NCBI GenBank assembly: GCA_964635995.1
Contig: CAZWRA010000013.1
Span: 1-31,329 of the forward strand
Length of the DNA: 31,329 bases
Direction of reading: 5' to 3'
Origin: JAGQLF01 sp964635995
GTDB taxonomy: Bacteria > Patescibacteriota > Dojkabacteria > J137
Positions within the stretch are counted from its first letter, which is position 1. Every line of letters starts with the position of its first letter. The notes below the pieces were generated by a model. It saw nothing but the letters and a program-made list of their open reading frames with translations, had not been told where the DNA came from and did not search any database. Below, piece after piece: positions 19,262-26,907 of the stretch. A program made the translations under genes and the position numbers.

Positions 19262-21229
19262 ATGAAATTACTTCATAGTAGTCTAAAAAGGTATATACCT
19301 GAAATTAAAGTCGATGCAGACGAAGCTGCAAGAATTTTTACCGAAATTGGTTATATGAAGGATGGTGAAATTCTAGAGGTTTCTTATGAGGGGAATAAGG
19401 ACTTTTTAACTGATCTTGAAGTAAGACAAAATCGAGTTGATTGTTTTGGAGTCCAAGGATTAGCTCGAGATATTGCTGCTTATTTAAATCTTGATTATAA
19501 AACACCAGAATATTCTGAGTTAAAAGATAGTGATCTACCTGAACTTCCTATAAGTATTAAGGCAAAAGAAGCAGTAAAAAGAGTTATGGCCGTTAAACTT
19601 TCTAATATTAAAGTCAGTGAATCTCCATCATGGTTAAAAGAATATCTTGCACATTATGATATTAATTCAATTAACAATCTTGTAGATCTAACTAATTACG
19701 TAATGTTAGAAACTGCTCATCCTTCTCATGCTTTCGATGCAGACATTTCAGGCGATGGATTAACCTGGGAAATAAATCCAAGCTACAAGAAAATGATTTC
19801 GCTTGATGGTACAGAAATCGAATTAACGAAAGATTCATTAGTAGTTTCTGATGGTAAAACTCCTTTAGCTCTAGCTGGATTAGTTGGAGGCGATAAGGCA
19901 GCTATGTCTAAGAAATCTAAAAATGTAATAGTAGAAATGGCGGTTTATGATGGTGGACTGATTAGAAGAAATAGTCGAGAGATGAAAGTATTTACTGAAG
20001 CTAGCTCAAGGCTTGAAAAATTTATGGATCCTGAATCATTAGATGAGGCATTTAATATGTTGATTAATTTAATATTAGAATATTGTGGAGGTGAATTAAG
20101 TTCAAAAATTTATGAAAATTATCTAATAAAAAATGAACGAAATGAGATCAATGTTGATTTAGATAAAGTTCAACAAATAGCAGGTATTGAGATTGGCTAT
20201 GATGATTCTATATCATATTTAGAAAAACTTGGTTTTGATATAAAAGAAAAAAATCTACCTTCAATCATTGTTAGAAGACCAATTAATAGATTAGATATTG
20301 AGCAGGAAGAAGATGTATTTGAAGAGATAATTAGAATGTATGGTTACTATAGCCTTCCAACAGATAAATTAAACGTAACCCTAGTTAAAGATGTCACTCC
20401 TACACATATAAAACTTATCGATTCTCTAAAAAATTTCCTAGTAGCTAATGGATATGATGAGATTAGATCATGGCCACTTGTAGATGAAGAGAAAAATAGT
20501 AAAGGAAATTTTTCTGAAACAAAAGCAATAAGAGTTCAAAATTCTATAAACGAAGAAGTTCCAATTATTCGTCAATCTTTAAGTGCCGGAATAGTCGGTC
20601 AAATTCAACAATATAATAAAAAATTTGTAGGTGATATAAGAATTTTTGAAGAAGGTAAGGTGTTTTACAGTATTGATGGAATTTATAGAGAACACTATTC
20701 TCTTGCAATAGCTACATCTAATAAATCTCTAAAAAGCATACAAGAGATATTAGAGAAAGTCTTAGGATCCAATTCAGTTTCAATAATTAAATATAGTCCT
20801 TCAGAAATTGTTCCAGCTTATGCGCATCCTAAAACTTGTTTTAATATTATTGCTGGAAATAATAATAATCTTTCTAATATTGGTGTAATTTATACTTTTA
20901 ATAAATTAGAGGGAATAGAAGGATCTTACTGTGAAATTAATATTAATGAGATAGACAACTTAATACAAAATAGACCTGAGGATTTAAAATCTACTATAGA
21001 GCTTCTAGGAAAGCTTGTTAGCTTAGATTCGAATATAATTTTAAAAGAGAATGATTCTTTAGTTGATTTCATAGCAGAAAAAATTGAAAACAATCTAGAA
21101 AATATATGGTCTTGGGAAATTGTGGATGTATATTCTAGTAAGGGAGAAATAAAATATACAGTAAGAGTTACATATCAAAATCTTTCCGATCAAGAATCAA
21201 AAGTTTTGAACGAGAAATTATTCAGCTAA
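19262..21229 (+). CDS. pheT: Phenylalanyl-tRNA synthetase beta subunit, short form
   Basis: The beta subunit of PheRS binds tRNA-Phe and edits mischarged Tyr. 655 residues, against nearly 800 for the usual bacterial form. The N-terminal B1 piece (MKLLHSSLKRYIPEIKVDADEAA) passes directly to NRVDCFGVQGLARDIAAYL, so the tRNA-binding (EMAPII-like) domain of about 110 residues is missing. The B3/B4 editing module is seen (INNLVDLTNYVMLE, HAFDAD), then B5 and the synthetase-like B6/B7. The C-terminal FDX-ACB domain is present (WSWEIVDVYSSKGE...) but ends some residues early. No pheS is adjacent; recO is immediately upstream. The 3' end overlaps the convergent gene by 12 bases. Confidence 0.93.
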   Translation: MKLLHSSLKRYIPEIKVDADEAARIFTEIGYMKDGEILEVSYEGNKDFLTDLEVRQNRVDCFGVQGLARDIAAYLNLDYKTPEYSELKDSDLPELPISIKAKEAVKRVMAVKLSNIKVSESPSWLKEYLAHYDINSINNLVDLTNYVMLETAHPSHAFDADISGDGLTWEINPSYKKMISLDGTEIELTKDSLVVSDGKTPLALAGLVGGDKAAMSKKSKNVIVEMAVYDGGLIRRNSREMKVFTEASSRLEKFMDPESLDEAFNMLINLILEYCGGELSSKIYENYLIKNERNEINVDLDKVQQIAGIEIGYDDSISYLEKLGFDIKEKNLPSIIVRRPINRLDIEQEEDVFEEIIRMYGYYSLPTDKLNVTLVKDVTPTHIKLIDSLKNFLVANGYDEIRSWPLVDEEKNSKGNFSETKAIRVQNSINEEVPIIRQSLSAGIVGQIQQYNKKFVGDIRIFEEGKVFYSIDGIYREHYSLAIATSNKSLKSIQEILEKVLGSNSVSIIKYSPSEIVPAYAHPKTCFNIIAGNNNNLSNIGVIYTFNKLEGIEGSYCEININEIDNLIQNRPEDLKSTIELLGKLVSLDSNIILKENDSLVDFIAEKIENNLENIWSWEIVDVYSSKGEIKYTVRVTYQNLSDQESKVLNEKLFS

Positions 21230-21973
21230 ATTGTAGGAATTTAGTAAAAGGCTGTAGGAATATTCATCAATAATAAAAGCCCCTTTTGAATCTAAATTGT
21301 TTTCACTCATTATTGTGTCTATCTCAGTTCCTTTCAATTCAAAAGTAAGTTCAGCATTTTCGACATGAATACTAAATCCACTTCTATGTTCAATTTCAGT
21401 ATTTAGATCAATGATTATTTTCGAATCACCATTTAAATTAACCTGAACATTAGCTACTTCAACACTTCCTCCGAACTTATTTTTTAGTAAAACTTCTAAT
21501 TCTTTCTCAATAACCATTTCACTTGCCCTAGTACCTAATGTAATAGTCCAATTATCTGAACCTCTTCTTGATCTATAATCTCCTTTTGAAATGACTTCTA
21601 AAAAGAATTCAGAATTTTCAATAATTAAGTCATCTCCGAATCTATAATCATCAACTTCAGATGTATTATCTTCTTCTATAACTTCAATTTTATCTGTAGT
21701 GAAATCTGCAGAGATTGTTTTACTTACTGTCTCTTCAATTTGTGGAAATAAGAAGCCTTCTGCTTCTAATAAAGGCACAGATAATCCTCCTCGTAAACTA
21801 ATTGTTTCTGAAAAAGTGGCTTTAGAAAAAATATCTGAATGCTTAATTTCAATATCATTCTTAAAAATTCGATTTGCAGAATTAAAAGGTTCGAAGAAAA
21901 TGTAAATTCCAAAAAGGAAAATCGCTATGGAGATTATAAATATTATAAATAACCATAGCGATTTATGTTTCAT
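21218..21973 (-). CDS. Hypothetical protein with N-terminal membrane anchor
   Basis: 251 residues that I do not recognise. A single hydrophobic helix (about 7-28, LWLFIIFIISIAIFLFGIYIFF) with a basic start suggests an anchored protein with its bulk outside the cell. The rest is predicted beta-rich and acidic, with an RSRRGSDNW patch at about 135. No Cys and no catalytic motif were seen. It starts eight bases after the upstream anchored protein gene, so the two form a pair. Both ends of the gene are tight: its 3' end overlaps pheT by 12 bases on the opposite strand. Confidence 0.7.
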   Translation of the reverse strand: MKHKSLWLFIIFIISIAIFLFGIYIFFEPFNSANRIFKNDIEIKHSDIFSKATFSETISLRGGLSVPLLEAEGFLFPQIEETVSKTISADFTTDKIEVIEEDNTSEVDDYRFGDDLIIENSEFFLEVISKGDYRSRRGSDNWTITLGTRASEMVIEKELEVLLKNKFGGSVEVANVQVNLNGDSKIIIDLNTEIEHRSGFSIHVENAELTFELKGTEIDTIMSENNLDSKGAFIIDEYSYSLLLNSYNLAE

Positions 21974-21980
21974 TTATGTT

Positions 21981-23300
21981 TTAGTCCCTAATTTGTAAAG
22001 CAAGAACTTGTGTAAGTCCACTTATAGTTGTTGTACTTATAAGTCTATAGTCAGCTTCGTTCTTTAATTGAATCATAATAACAGCCTTTCCATTTGAAAA
22101 AGATTCTAAATCAGCTCTTACGAAATTAGCTGCTACAAGATTTACTGGAATATTATTCTGGAATACACCAGATGGTTCAAATTCAATACTTTCTAAATTT
22201 TCAATCGTTAGTCTAATGAATGGAATACCATCCTCTGTAACTGATTCAGCAGTAGCATATGGAGTATATTCTGTTCCTACAAACTCAGGTCTTCCCCATG
22301 CTATCTCAAAGAAATCTCCTAAATCTGAGAAATATGTTTCATTAAATACAATTGAATTTCCGCTTACTCCACCTGAGACAAACTGTTTTTGTCTTGAGAA
22401 CTCATTATCAAGTCTTGTTCCTGAAGGAGGTGTAGAAGGTTCTTCTTCTGGATCTGGAGTTTCAGGAGTTTCAGTTTCTGGTTCTTCTTCAACTGGTTCC
22501 TCTGTTTCTGGCTCTTCAGTAGATGGTCCTTCAATTTGTTCTAATGTTTTAACATCGACTGTTAATCCAGCAGTTGTTGGAATAACTAGATATTTAAATC
22601 CACTAGCTACATTAACTGTGAATGTATTTGTATTAGCATTAAATGTTACATTTGAAACTGTATCGTTTATTTGAATAGTTTCTTTTAAGTTCTCATTTAT
22701 CTCCATCTCAGATGGTAATACAATATCTAATGAATTTCTTGTTGAATCATAATTTATTGCAATTTTCGGAAGTTCTGCTTCATTTGTCACTCCATCAATC
22801 ATAAAGTTCATTCTTGCGAAAGTTGTAAACTTTGAATAACTGAATCTAGATACAGAAACGTTTTCAACTGATGCATTAGAGTTGCCTACTGAAAGAGAAA
22901 GCGCATCTACAAGTTCTTCGTTAGTAGGAGCATCTGATGGATCACTCTTCATTGCTGTACTTATTGAAATATTTGAAGACTCAACTGGATTTTGATCAGT
23001 AGGAGTTTCATTTTCAGAATTATTTTCATTTGGCTCATTTTGAGATTGATTAGAAATCAAAGTTCTTACAAGTAGAGCAAGTCCTACTCCTATAATAATT
23101 ACTACAATTACGTAAAGAATAATTCTTAAAGAACTTTCTTCTTTGTTTTCTTTTCTTTCAGTAAATCGAGCCATATCAAATCTATCAGCGTGCACTGTGC
23201 TTTGTGGATTAGATTCAGTAGAACTATTTCCTTCAGCTCTTGCAAGCAAAGGAGATCCTTCGATAGATCCTGACTCATTTGCATTTCTAAGACCTGGCAT
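21981..23300 (-). CDS. Hypothetical single-pass membrane protein with Pro/Glu-rich linker
   Basis: 439 residues: a hydrophilic cytoplasmic start (1-58), one membrane helix (about 60-84, IILYVIVVIIIGVGLALLVRTL), an Asn/Glu-rich linker, a beta domain (about 115-255), a Pro/Glu/Thr spacer with repeated EEPETE-like units (about 260-295), and a second beta domain (about 300-439). The two beta domains have the look of AMIN-type or similar wall-binding folds, but I cannot assign a family. The 5' gene of a pair with 21218-21973, eight bases apart. Likely exposed at the cell surface. Confidence 0.75.
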   Translation of the reverse strand: MPGLRNANESGSIEGSPLLARAEGNSSTESNPQSTVHADRFDMARFTERKENKEESSLRIILYVIVVIIIGVGLALLVRTLISNQSQNEPNENNSENETPTDQNPVESSNISISTAMKSDPSDAPTNEELVDALSLSVGNSNASVENVSVSRFSYSKFTTFARMNFMIDGVTNEAELPKIAINYDSTRNSLDIVLPSEMEINENLKETIQINDTVSNVTFNANTNTFTVNVASGFKYLVIPTTAGLTVDVKTLEQIEGPSTEEPETEEPVEEEPETETPETPDPEEEPSTPPSGTRLDNEFSRQKQFVSGGVSGNSIVFNETYFSDLGDFFEIAWGRPEFVGTEYTPYATAESVTEDGIPFIRLTIENLESIEFEPSGVFQNNIPVNLVAANFVRADLESFSNGKAVIMIQLKNEADYRLISTTTISGLTQVLALQIRD

Positions 23301-23372
23301 TGTTTAAAAGTTAAAAGTTTATATATTTAAAAGTATAGAGAAAAACTTTTATTAGCACAACATTTTATCATA

Positions 23373-24053
23373 CTAACTAATCTGCTCTCCCTTCTCTAAT
23401 TTTAAAAATTTTGAAGGTTTAATATATTTTTCTATTTCATCGTAGTGAGAAATAACTACCCAAATTGATTCTGGATTGTGATTCTTAAATTCATCTAAGC
23501 CTTTAAATATAATTTCTCTAGATTTTTTATCTAAACCTGAATCTACTTCATCAAGTAAAACAACCTTTGGATTTATAAGTAATAGTTGTAAAATTTCAGT
23601 TTTCTTACGTTCTCCTCCTGAAAAACCTTCATTTAAATTTCTAGATAAAAGTTCAAACGGATAATTTATTTTTTGAGCAATTTCTTCAAGAATTTTTTTA
23701 AATTTAAAAACTGGAAGTTTCTCAGAATGATGAATATTATAAATAATTCGTAGATACTCTCTTAGTGATAACCCAGGAATTGAAATTGGGGATTGATTAG
23801 CTAAAAAAATGCCTTTTTTTGATCTCTCTTCAATTGACAAATCATTTATCAATACATCATTTAAAAAAACTGAACCTTCTGTTATTTCTAGATCTGGATA
23901 CCCAGTTATTGAGCTTAAAAGAGTGGATTTTCCTGATCCATTAGGACCCTGAATGTATAAAACCTCACCTTTATCAATTTCAAAACTAATATTTTTAAGA
24001 ATATAGTTTTCTGAATCTTTCTCTTTTACTGTGATATTATTTACTTGAAACAT
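23373..24053 (-). CDS. sufC: Fe-S cluster assembly ATPase SufC
   Basis: ABC-type ATPase that works with SufB and SufD in building iron-sulphur clusters. From the ATG at 24053 it has 226 residues; an upstream in-frame ATG at 24125 would overlap mscL and adds no family sequence. Walker A is GPNGSGKST (36-44), the signature is FSGGERKKTEILQ, and Walker B runs into LLDEVDSGLD, the form characteristic of SufC; the H-loop is VISHYDE. No sufB or sufD lies next to it. A TATAAT preceded by TGG sits six bases before the ATG, so the mRNA is probably leaderless. Confidence 0.92.
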   Translation of the reverse strand: MFQVNNITVKEKDSENYILKNISFEIDKGEVLYIQGPNGSGKSTLLSSITGYPDLEITEGSVFLNDVLINDLSIEERSKKGIFLANQSPISIPGLSLREYLRIIYNIHHSEKLPVFKFKKILEEIAQKINYPFELLSRNLNEGFSGGERKKTEILQLLLINPKVVLLDEVDSGLDKKSREIIFKGLDEFKNHNPESIWVVISHYDEIEKYIKPSKFLKLEKGEQIS

Positions 24054-24059
24054 AGTGTG

Positions 24060-24068
24060 ATTATACCA
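24060..24068 (-). promoter_or_regulatory. Extended -10 promoter of sufC (leaderless)
   Basis: On the minus strand the site reads TGGTATAAT, then six bases, then the sufC ATG. A start of transcription about seven bases past the -10 box falls at the ATG itself, so no ribosome binding site can be present in the mRNA. Confidence 0.65.
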
Positions 24069-24070
24069 AT

Positions 24071-24606
24071 ATGAGTAATAAAACACCGAGAAAAATAAGA
24101 AGATCAGACTATATCCCTGATTCATTAGAAATAGGTTTTGAAAGAACAGAAAGCTTAATGAATGAATTTAGAAAATTTGCAGTGAAGGGCAATGTTATGG
24201 ATCTTGCAACTGGTATTGTTATTGGAGCTGCATTTACCAGCATTGTTAACTCACTTGTAAATGATATTATTACTCCAATCATTGAACTTTTTACAGGTAA
24301 TGTAAATCTTGAGGATAAATTTATTGTTTTATCTGGCGGTAGTTTTGAGACTTTAGAAGCTGCTCAGGAAGCTGGAGCAACTGTTTTAAGATATGGTCTT
24401 TTCATTGATTCAATAATCAACTTCATAATTGTTGCTCTTGCTCTTTTTTAGTTATACGTTTTGTTTTAAGACAAAAAAAGAAAGAGGAAAAGAAAGAGAA
24501 ATTAAAAATGAAAAGATGTCCTTACTGTTTTGAAGAAATTAGAGAAGAATCTACAAGGTGTAAGTTTTGTACAGCGAAACTTACTCGTCAGCCTGATCAA
24601 CAATAA
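24071..24606 (+). CDS. mscL: Large-conductance mechanosensitive channel with C-terminal zinc ribbon (frameshifted)
   Basis: MscL opens under membrane tension and lets solutes out during osmotic down-shock. The N-terminus has about 29 extra basic residues before the usual start (MNEFRKFAVKGNVMDLATGI). TM1 includes GIVIGAAFTSIVNSLV; TM2 begins RYGLFIDSIINFIIVALALF. The frame stops with a TAG at 24449-24451 right in TM2. One extra T in the T6 run at 24444-24449 continues it as LVIRFVLRQ, a Lys/Glu-rich linker and a zinc ribbon (CPYCFEEI...CKFC, two CxxC pairs) to a TAA at 24606, about 178 residues. MscL proteins with such a ribbon are known. The start lies 17 bases from divergent sufC; the end overlaps the convergent gene by 26 bases. 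Confidence 0.85.
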
Positions 24607-25081
24607 TAAAATCAGTAATATGCAAAGATGTTAGATTACCCTCACTAATTTCGACTTTATTGGCATTAAATCCTTCCAAAAATGCCCTATTACAAACAAG
24701 TAGATTAATTAACATTGCAGGCTCATAATGCCCATCATCATATGAAACACAAAGCATTATCCTTTCACTACCCTCTCTCAATTCTTTAATTACTAATTGA
24801 TTAATAACGTTTAGTCCTTGATGAACAGCATAAAAACCATTTCCAAGTAAAGAAAGGTTTGTTTGTCCATCTTCAATTAGGGCAGCAACCCTCATAGCAT
24901 TCTCCCTACTTCTAAATGTACCTCCTGCACAAATAAAAGCTATTGTTGTAGGTACTTGAATACCTCTCAAATGTTCAATCATTTGGTCTGGATCTTTAAA
25001 ATGAACTGCTCCTGATTCTATAAACGATTCTACTTTTTGTTGTTCTGTTAAACCACAGTAATCTTGCAAACTTAAGCTCAT
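24581..25081 (-). CDS. CX5R-motif protein resembling low-molecular-weight phosphatases
   Basis: 166 residues. The central strand-loop IAFICAGGTFRSRENAMRVAAL contains CAGGTFRS (51-58), which matches the C-x5-R-S phosphate-binding loop of low-molecular-weight protein tyrosine phosphatases and arsenate reductases, there CxGNxCRSP at the extreme N-terminus. Here about 50 residues precede it, and the later Asp general acid (DPD/DPY) is not obvious. It could be a phosphatase, a phosphate-binding relative, or an unrelated protein with a chance match. Soluble, no signal peptide. TATAAT eight bases before the ATG suggests a leaderless mRNA. Confidence 0.55.
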   Translation of the reverse strand: MSLSLQDYCGLTEQQKVESFIESGAVHFKDPDQMIEHLRGIQVPTTIAFICAGGTFRSRENAMRVAALIEDGQTNLSLLGNGFYAVHQGLNVINQLVIKELREGSERIMLCVSYDDGHYEPAMLINLLVCNRAFLEGFNANKVEISEGNLTSLHITDFIIVDQADE

Positions 25082-25089
25082 ATATAGTT

Positions 25090-25098
25090 ATTATAACA
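25090..25098 (-). promoter_or_regulatory. Extended -10 promoter (leaderless) of the CX5R gene
   Basis: On the minus strand TGTTATAAT is followed by eight bases and the ATG at 25081. This would start transcription at or within two bases of the start codon. Confidence 0.6.
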
Positions 25099-25143
25099 TA
25101 ATACAATGTTTAATGAACAGTCATTTGATAAGATAAGAATGAC

Positions 25144-26058
25144 CTAATCCTCGAATTCTTTAGGTATTTTTGCAGTTACTTCAGTTGCAGTTTTAGTATT
25201 AAAAGCCTTAAATGTTAGCTTATAGGCATGAAGCATTAACCTGCTATGTTTTTTACCTTTATATAATGTATCTCCTAAGATAGGAAAACCTAATTCACTT
25301 AAATGAACTCTTATCTGGTGAGTTCTACCAGTTTCAATTAGTACAGATAAAACAGAAAACTTTTTATCACCAAATTTATTAAAATAATCCAAAAAGCTTA
25401 CTTTAGATTTAGCTAGTCGACCATTATGACTTTCTGTTGAATAATAGCGATTATTATCTGAAGTTGAGCTTATGTAGTTTGTTATTTCTATATTTTTTCT
25501 ATTTTTTAAGAATTTTTTAAAATCACCCTGAACAATACATAAATATTCTTTTATCACTAAATGATCCTCAAATTGTTTAGAATAATAGTCATGAGCTTGT
25601 AAATTCTTGGAAGCAATAACTATTCCTGAAGTTTCCTTATCAATTCTATTTACTAGCCTTAGTCTCACTTGCATATTAAACTTAGATTCATTTGACATGT
25701 AAAAATAAAGTCCGTTAAGTAGTGAATCATTATCTTTCTTTGTAACAGGATGAACATTTAAACCTTCTGGTTTATAAACAACTAAAGTATCATCATCTTC
25801 AAAAAGTATTTCTAAATTCATCTTAGTCTCAGGTAGTTCCAATTCTTTTGTTTCTTTAAAGTATCCTTTAACCTTTTTCTCATCGTACATAACGATATCG
25901 CCGTCTTTTGGTCTGTAATTCGGCATTTTTTGCTCATTATTGATCTTAATGATTCCGATAAGTATTAATTTTTTTATACTTGCACGAGTTAGATTAGGGA
26001 ACATTTCCATAATCTGAAGATCAACTCGTGTTCCTTGTTTTAAGTTTTTTTCAATCAT
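25144..26058 (-). CDS. RluA-family pseudouridine synthase
   Basis: Converts uridine to pseudouridine in rRNA or tRNA. 304 residues: N-terminal S4-like RNA-binding domain (about 8-60, RVDLQIMEMFPNLTRASIKKLI), then the catalytic domain with LVVYKPEGLNVHP (93-104), the catalytic Asp140 in RLVNRIDKETSGIVI, and the C-terminal family motif GRTHQIRVHLSELGFPILGD. Length and order match RluC/RluD-type enzymes. Which RNA position it modifies cannot be told from sequence alone. Divergent from the kinase-like gene, with 54 bases between the starts. AAAGGAT at about 15 bases before the ATG is too far to be a convincing ribosome binding site. Confidence 0.93.
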   Translation of the reverse strand: MIEKNLKQGTRVDLQIMEMFPNLTRASIKKLILIGIIKINNEQKMPNYRPKDGDIVMYDEKKVKGYFKETKELELPETKMNLEILFEDDDTLVVYKPEGLNVHPVTKKDNDSLLNGLYFYMSNESKFNMQVRLRLVNRIDKETSGIVIASKNLQAHDYYSKQFEDHLVIKEYLCIVQGDFKKFLKNRKNIEITNYISSTSDNNRYYSTESHNGRLAKSKVSFLDYFNKFGDKKFSVLSVLIETGRTHQIRVHLSELGFPILGDTLYKGKKHSRLMLHAYKLTFKAFNTKTATEVTAKIPKEFED

Positions 26059-26112
26059 ATTTCAGAAATCCTTTATATGTAGTATTATCATAGCATTAAG
26101 TTACTCTAAATT

Positions 26113-26664
26113 ATGAAGCTTTCAGTATCAGGATGGCCAGGTGGAGGAAGTTCGAGTCTTTCAGTTCTTTTATGCAAAATGCTTAATATTAAACATATTA
26201 GAGGAAGTGAGACTTTTCGAATGCTTTATAAAAGACTTCAATTTTCTGATACAGGATCAGGGCATTTAGTTGCACATAAACTTGTTGAACCTCATTTCGG
26301 CCCAATTTACGATAATTTCATAGACTTTATACTAACTTCTGATGAATACGACGATATTCTTGTAGAAAGCGATATTGCAGCTTTTCGAGTGGGGAAAATT
26401 AATAAACTTTTTTCAATTTTTTTGACTACTGATATTAATACCAGACGAGAACGAATGAATATTGATAAAAGATCTGATGATAGTGATGAGTTAGAAAATA
26501 TTGATAAAAATCATGCAAATACTTATAAAGAACTTCATGGAATTGAATGGTTTAAATTAGATGAAATAATAGCAACGCATCAATTTGTTTTTGATAATTC
26601 GGATACTTCAATAAAACAGGAGCTAGATTTAATTTTTGAAACTATGCTAAAAAAGGCTTTTTAA
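26113..26664 (+). CDS. Cytidylate-kinase-like P-loop protein with altered Walker A
   Basis: 183 residues with the layout of the short cytidylate kinase family: an N-terminal P-loop region, a helix with RGSETFRMLYKRL (where the family has the SAGDIFR-like segment), a Walker-B-like strand ILVESDIAAFRV, a lid-like TDINTRRERMNIDKR and a HANTYKELHGIEWF segment typical of the family (YxxLYGID). The P-loop reads GWPGGGSSS (7-15): the glycines fit GxxGxGK[ST], but the essential Lys is Ser13. Catalysis is therefore doubtful, and a regulatory or altered role is possible. The frame stops at a TAA after a T5 run; one extra T would extend it by about 70 residues into the next ORF. Confidence 0.75.
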   Translation: MKLSVSGWPGGGSSSLSVLLCKMLNIKHIRGSETFRMLYKRLQFSDTGSGHLVAHKLVEPHFGPIYDNFIDFILTSDEYDDILVESDIAAFRVGKINKLFSIFLTTDINTRRERMNIDKRSDDSDELENIDKNHANTYKELHGIEWFKLDEIIATHQFVFDNSDTSIKQELDLIFETMLKKAF

Positions 26665-26720
26665 AAATTGATAAATACAATGACCTAATAGCTCAAACTG
26701 AAGAAGAAGATAGAATTTTC

Positions 26721-26870
26721 ATGGCTAAAGGAAAAGATCATTATAATGAATACTTGATTGGAAAAAGCCTAGTAATGAAGCCTGAAGAGATTTTAGAAAT
26801 CATTAAGGTACAATTTACAGAAGAAATAAGTAAATTCCCTGAAGAACTTCAAGCTTTTGTCAATCAATAA
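26721..26870 (+). CDS. Small ORF, or C-terminal extension of the kinase-like protein
   Basis: The ATG at 26721 opens 49 codons (MAKGKDHYNEYLIGKSLVMK...). The same frame is open back through KIDKYNDLIAQTEEEDRIF to the end of the kinase-like gene, where adding one T to the T5 run at 26658-26662 would fuse them. It is charged and helical, with no recognised domain. The upstream open frame of 19 codons without a start favours a fusion or a broken join over an independent gene. Confidence 0.45.
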   Translation: MAKGKDHYNEYLIGKSLVMKPEEILEIIKVQFTEEISKFPEELQAFVNQ

Positions 26871-26893
26871 ACTTCAAGATATTCTCTATTTCG

Positions 26894-26907
26894 TATAAAC
26901 TATAGCT
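26894..26907 (+). promoter_or_regulatory. Possible -10 element, leaderless, of the membrane protein gene
   Basis: TATAAA (26894-26899) stands eight bases before the ATG at 26908. Spacing matches the leaderless arrangement of the sufC and CX5R genes, but the TG extension is missing here. Confidence 0.4.

Noticed and set aside
21226..21244. Hairpin CTAAATT / AATTTAG at the pheT end as a terminator.
   Set aside because: AT-only weak stem without a T-run on either strand; it may be chance in AT-rich sequence.
22216..22674. A 152-codon Ser/Val/Gly-rich open frame on the plus strand.
   Set aside because: It lies antisense to the well-supported anchored protein gene at 21981-23300, and its composition mirrors the Glu/Pro/Thr linker on the other strand.
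24051..24125. Earlier sufC start at 24125.
   Set aside because: It would overlap mscL on the other strand, adds a hydrophobic stretch unlike SufC, and lies upstream of the good -10 box at 24060-24065.
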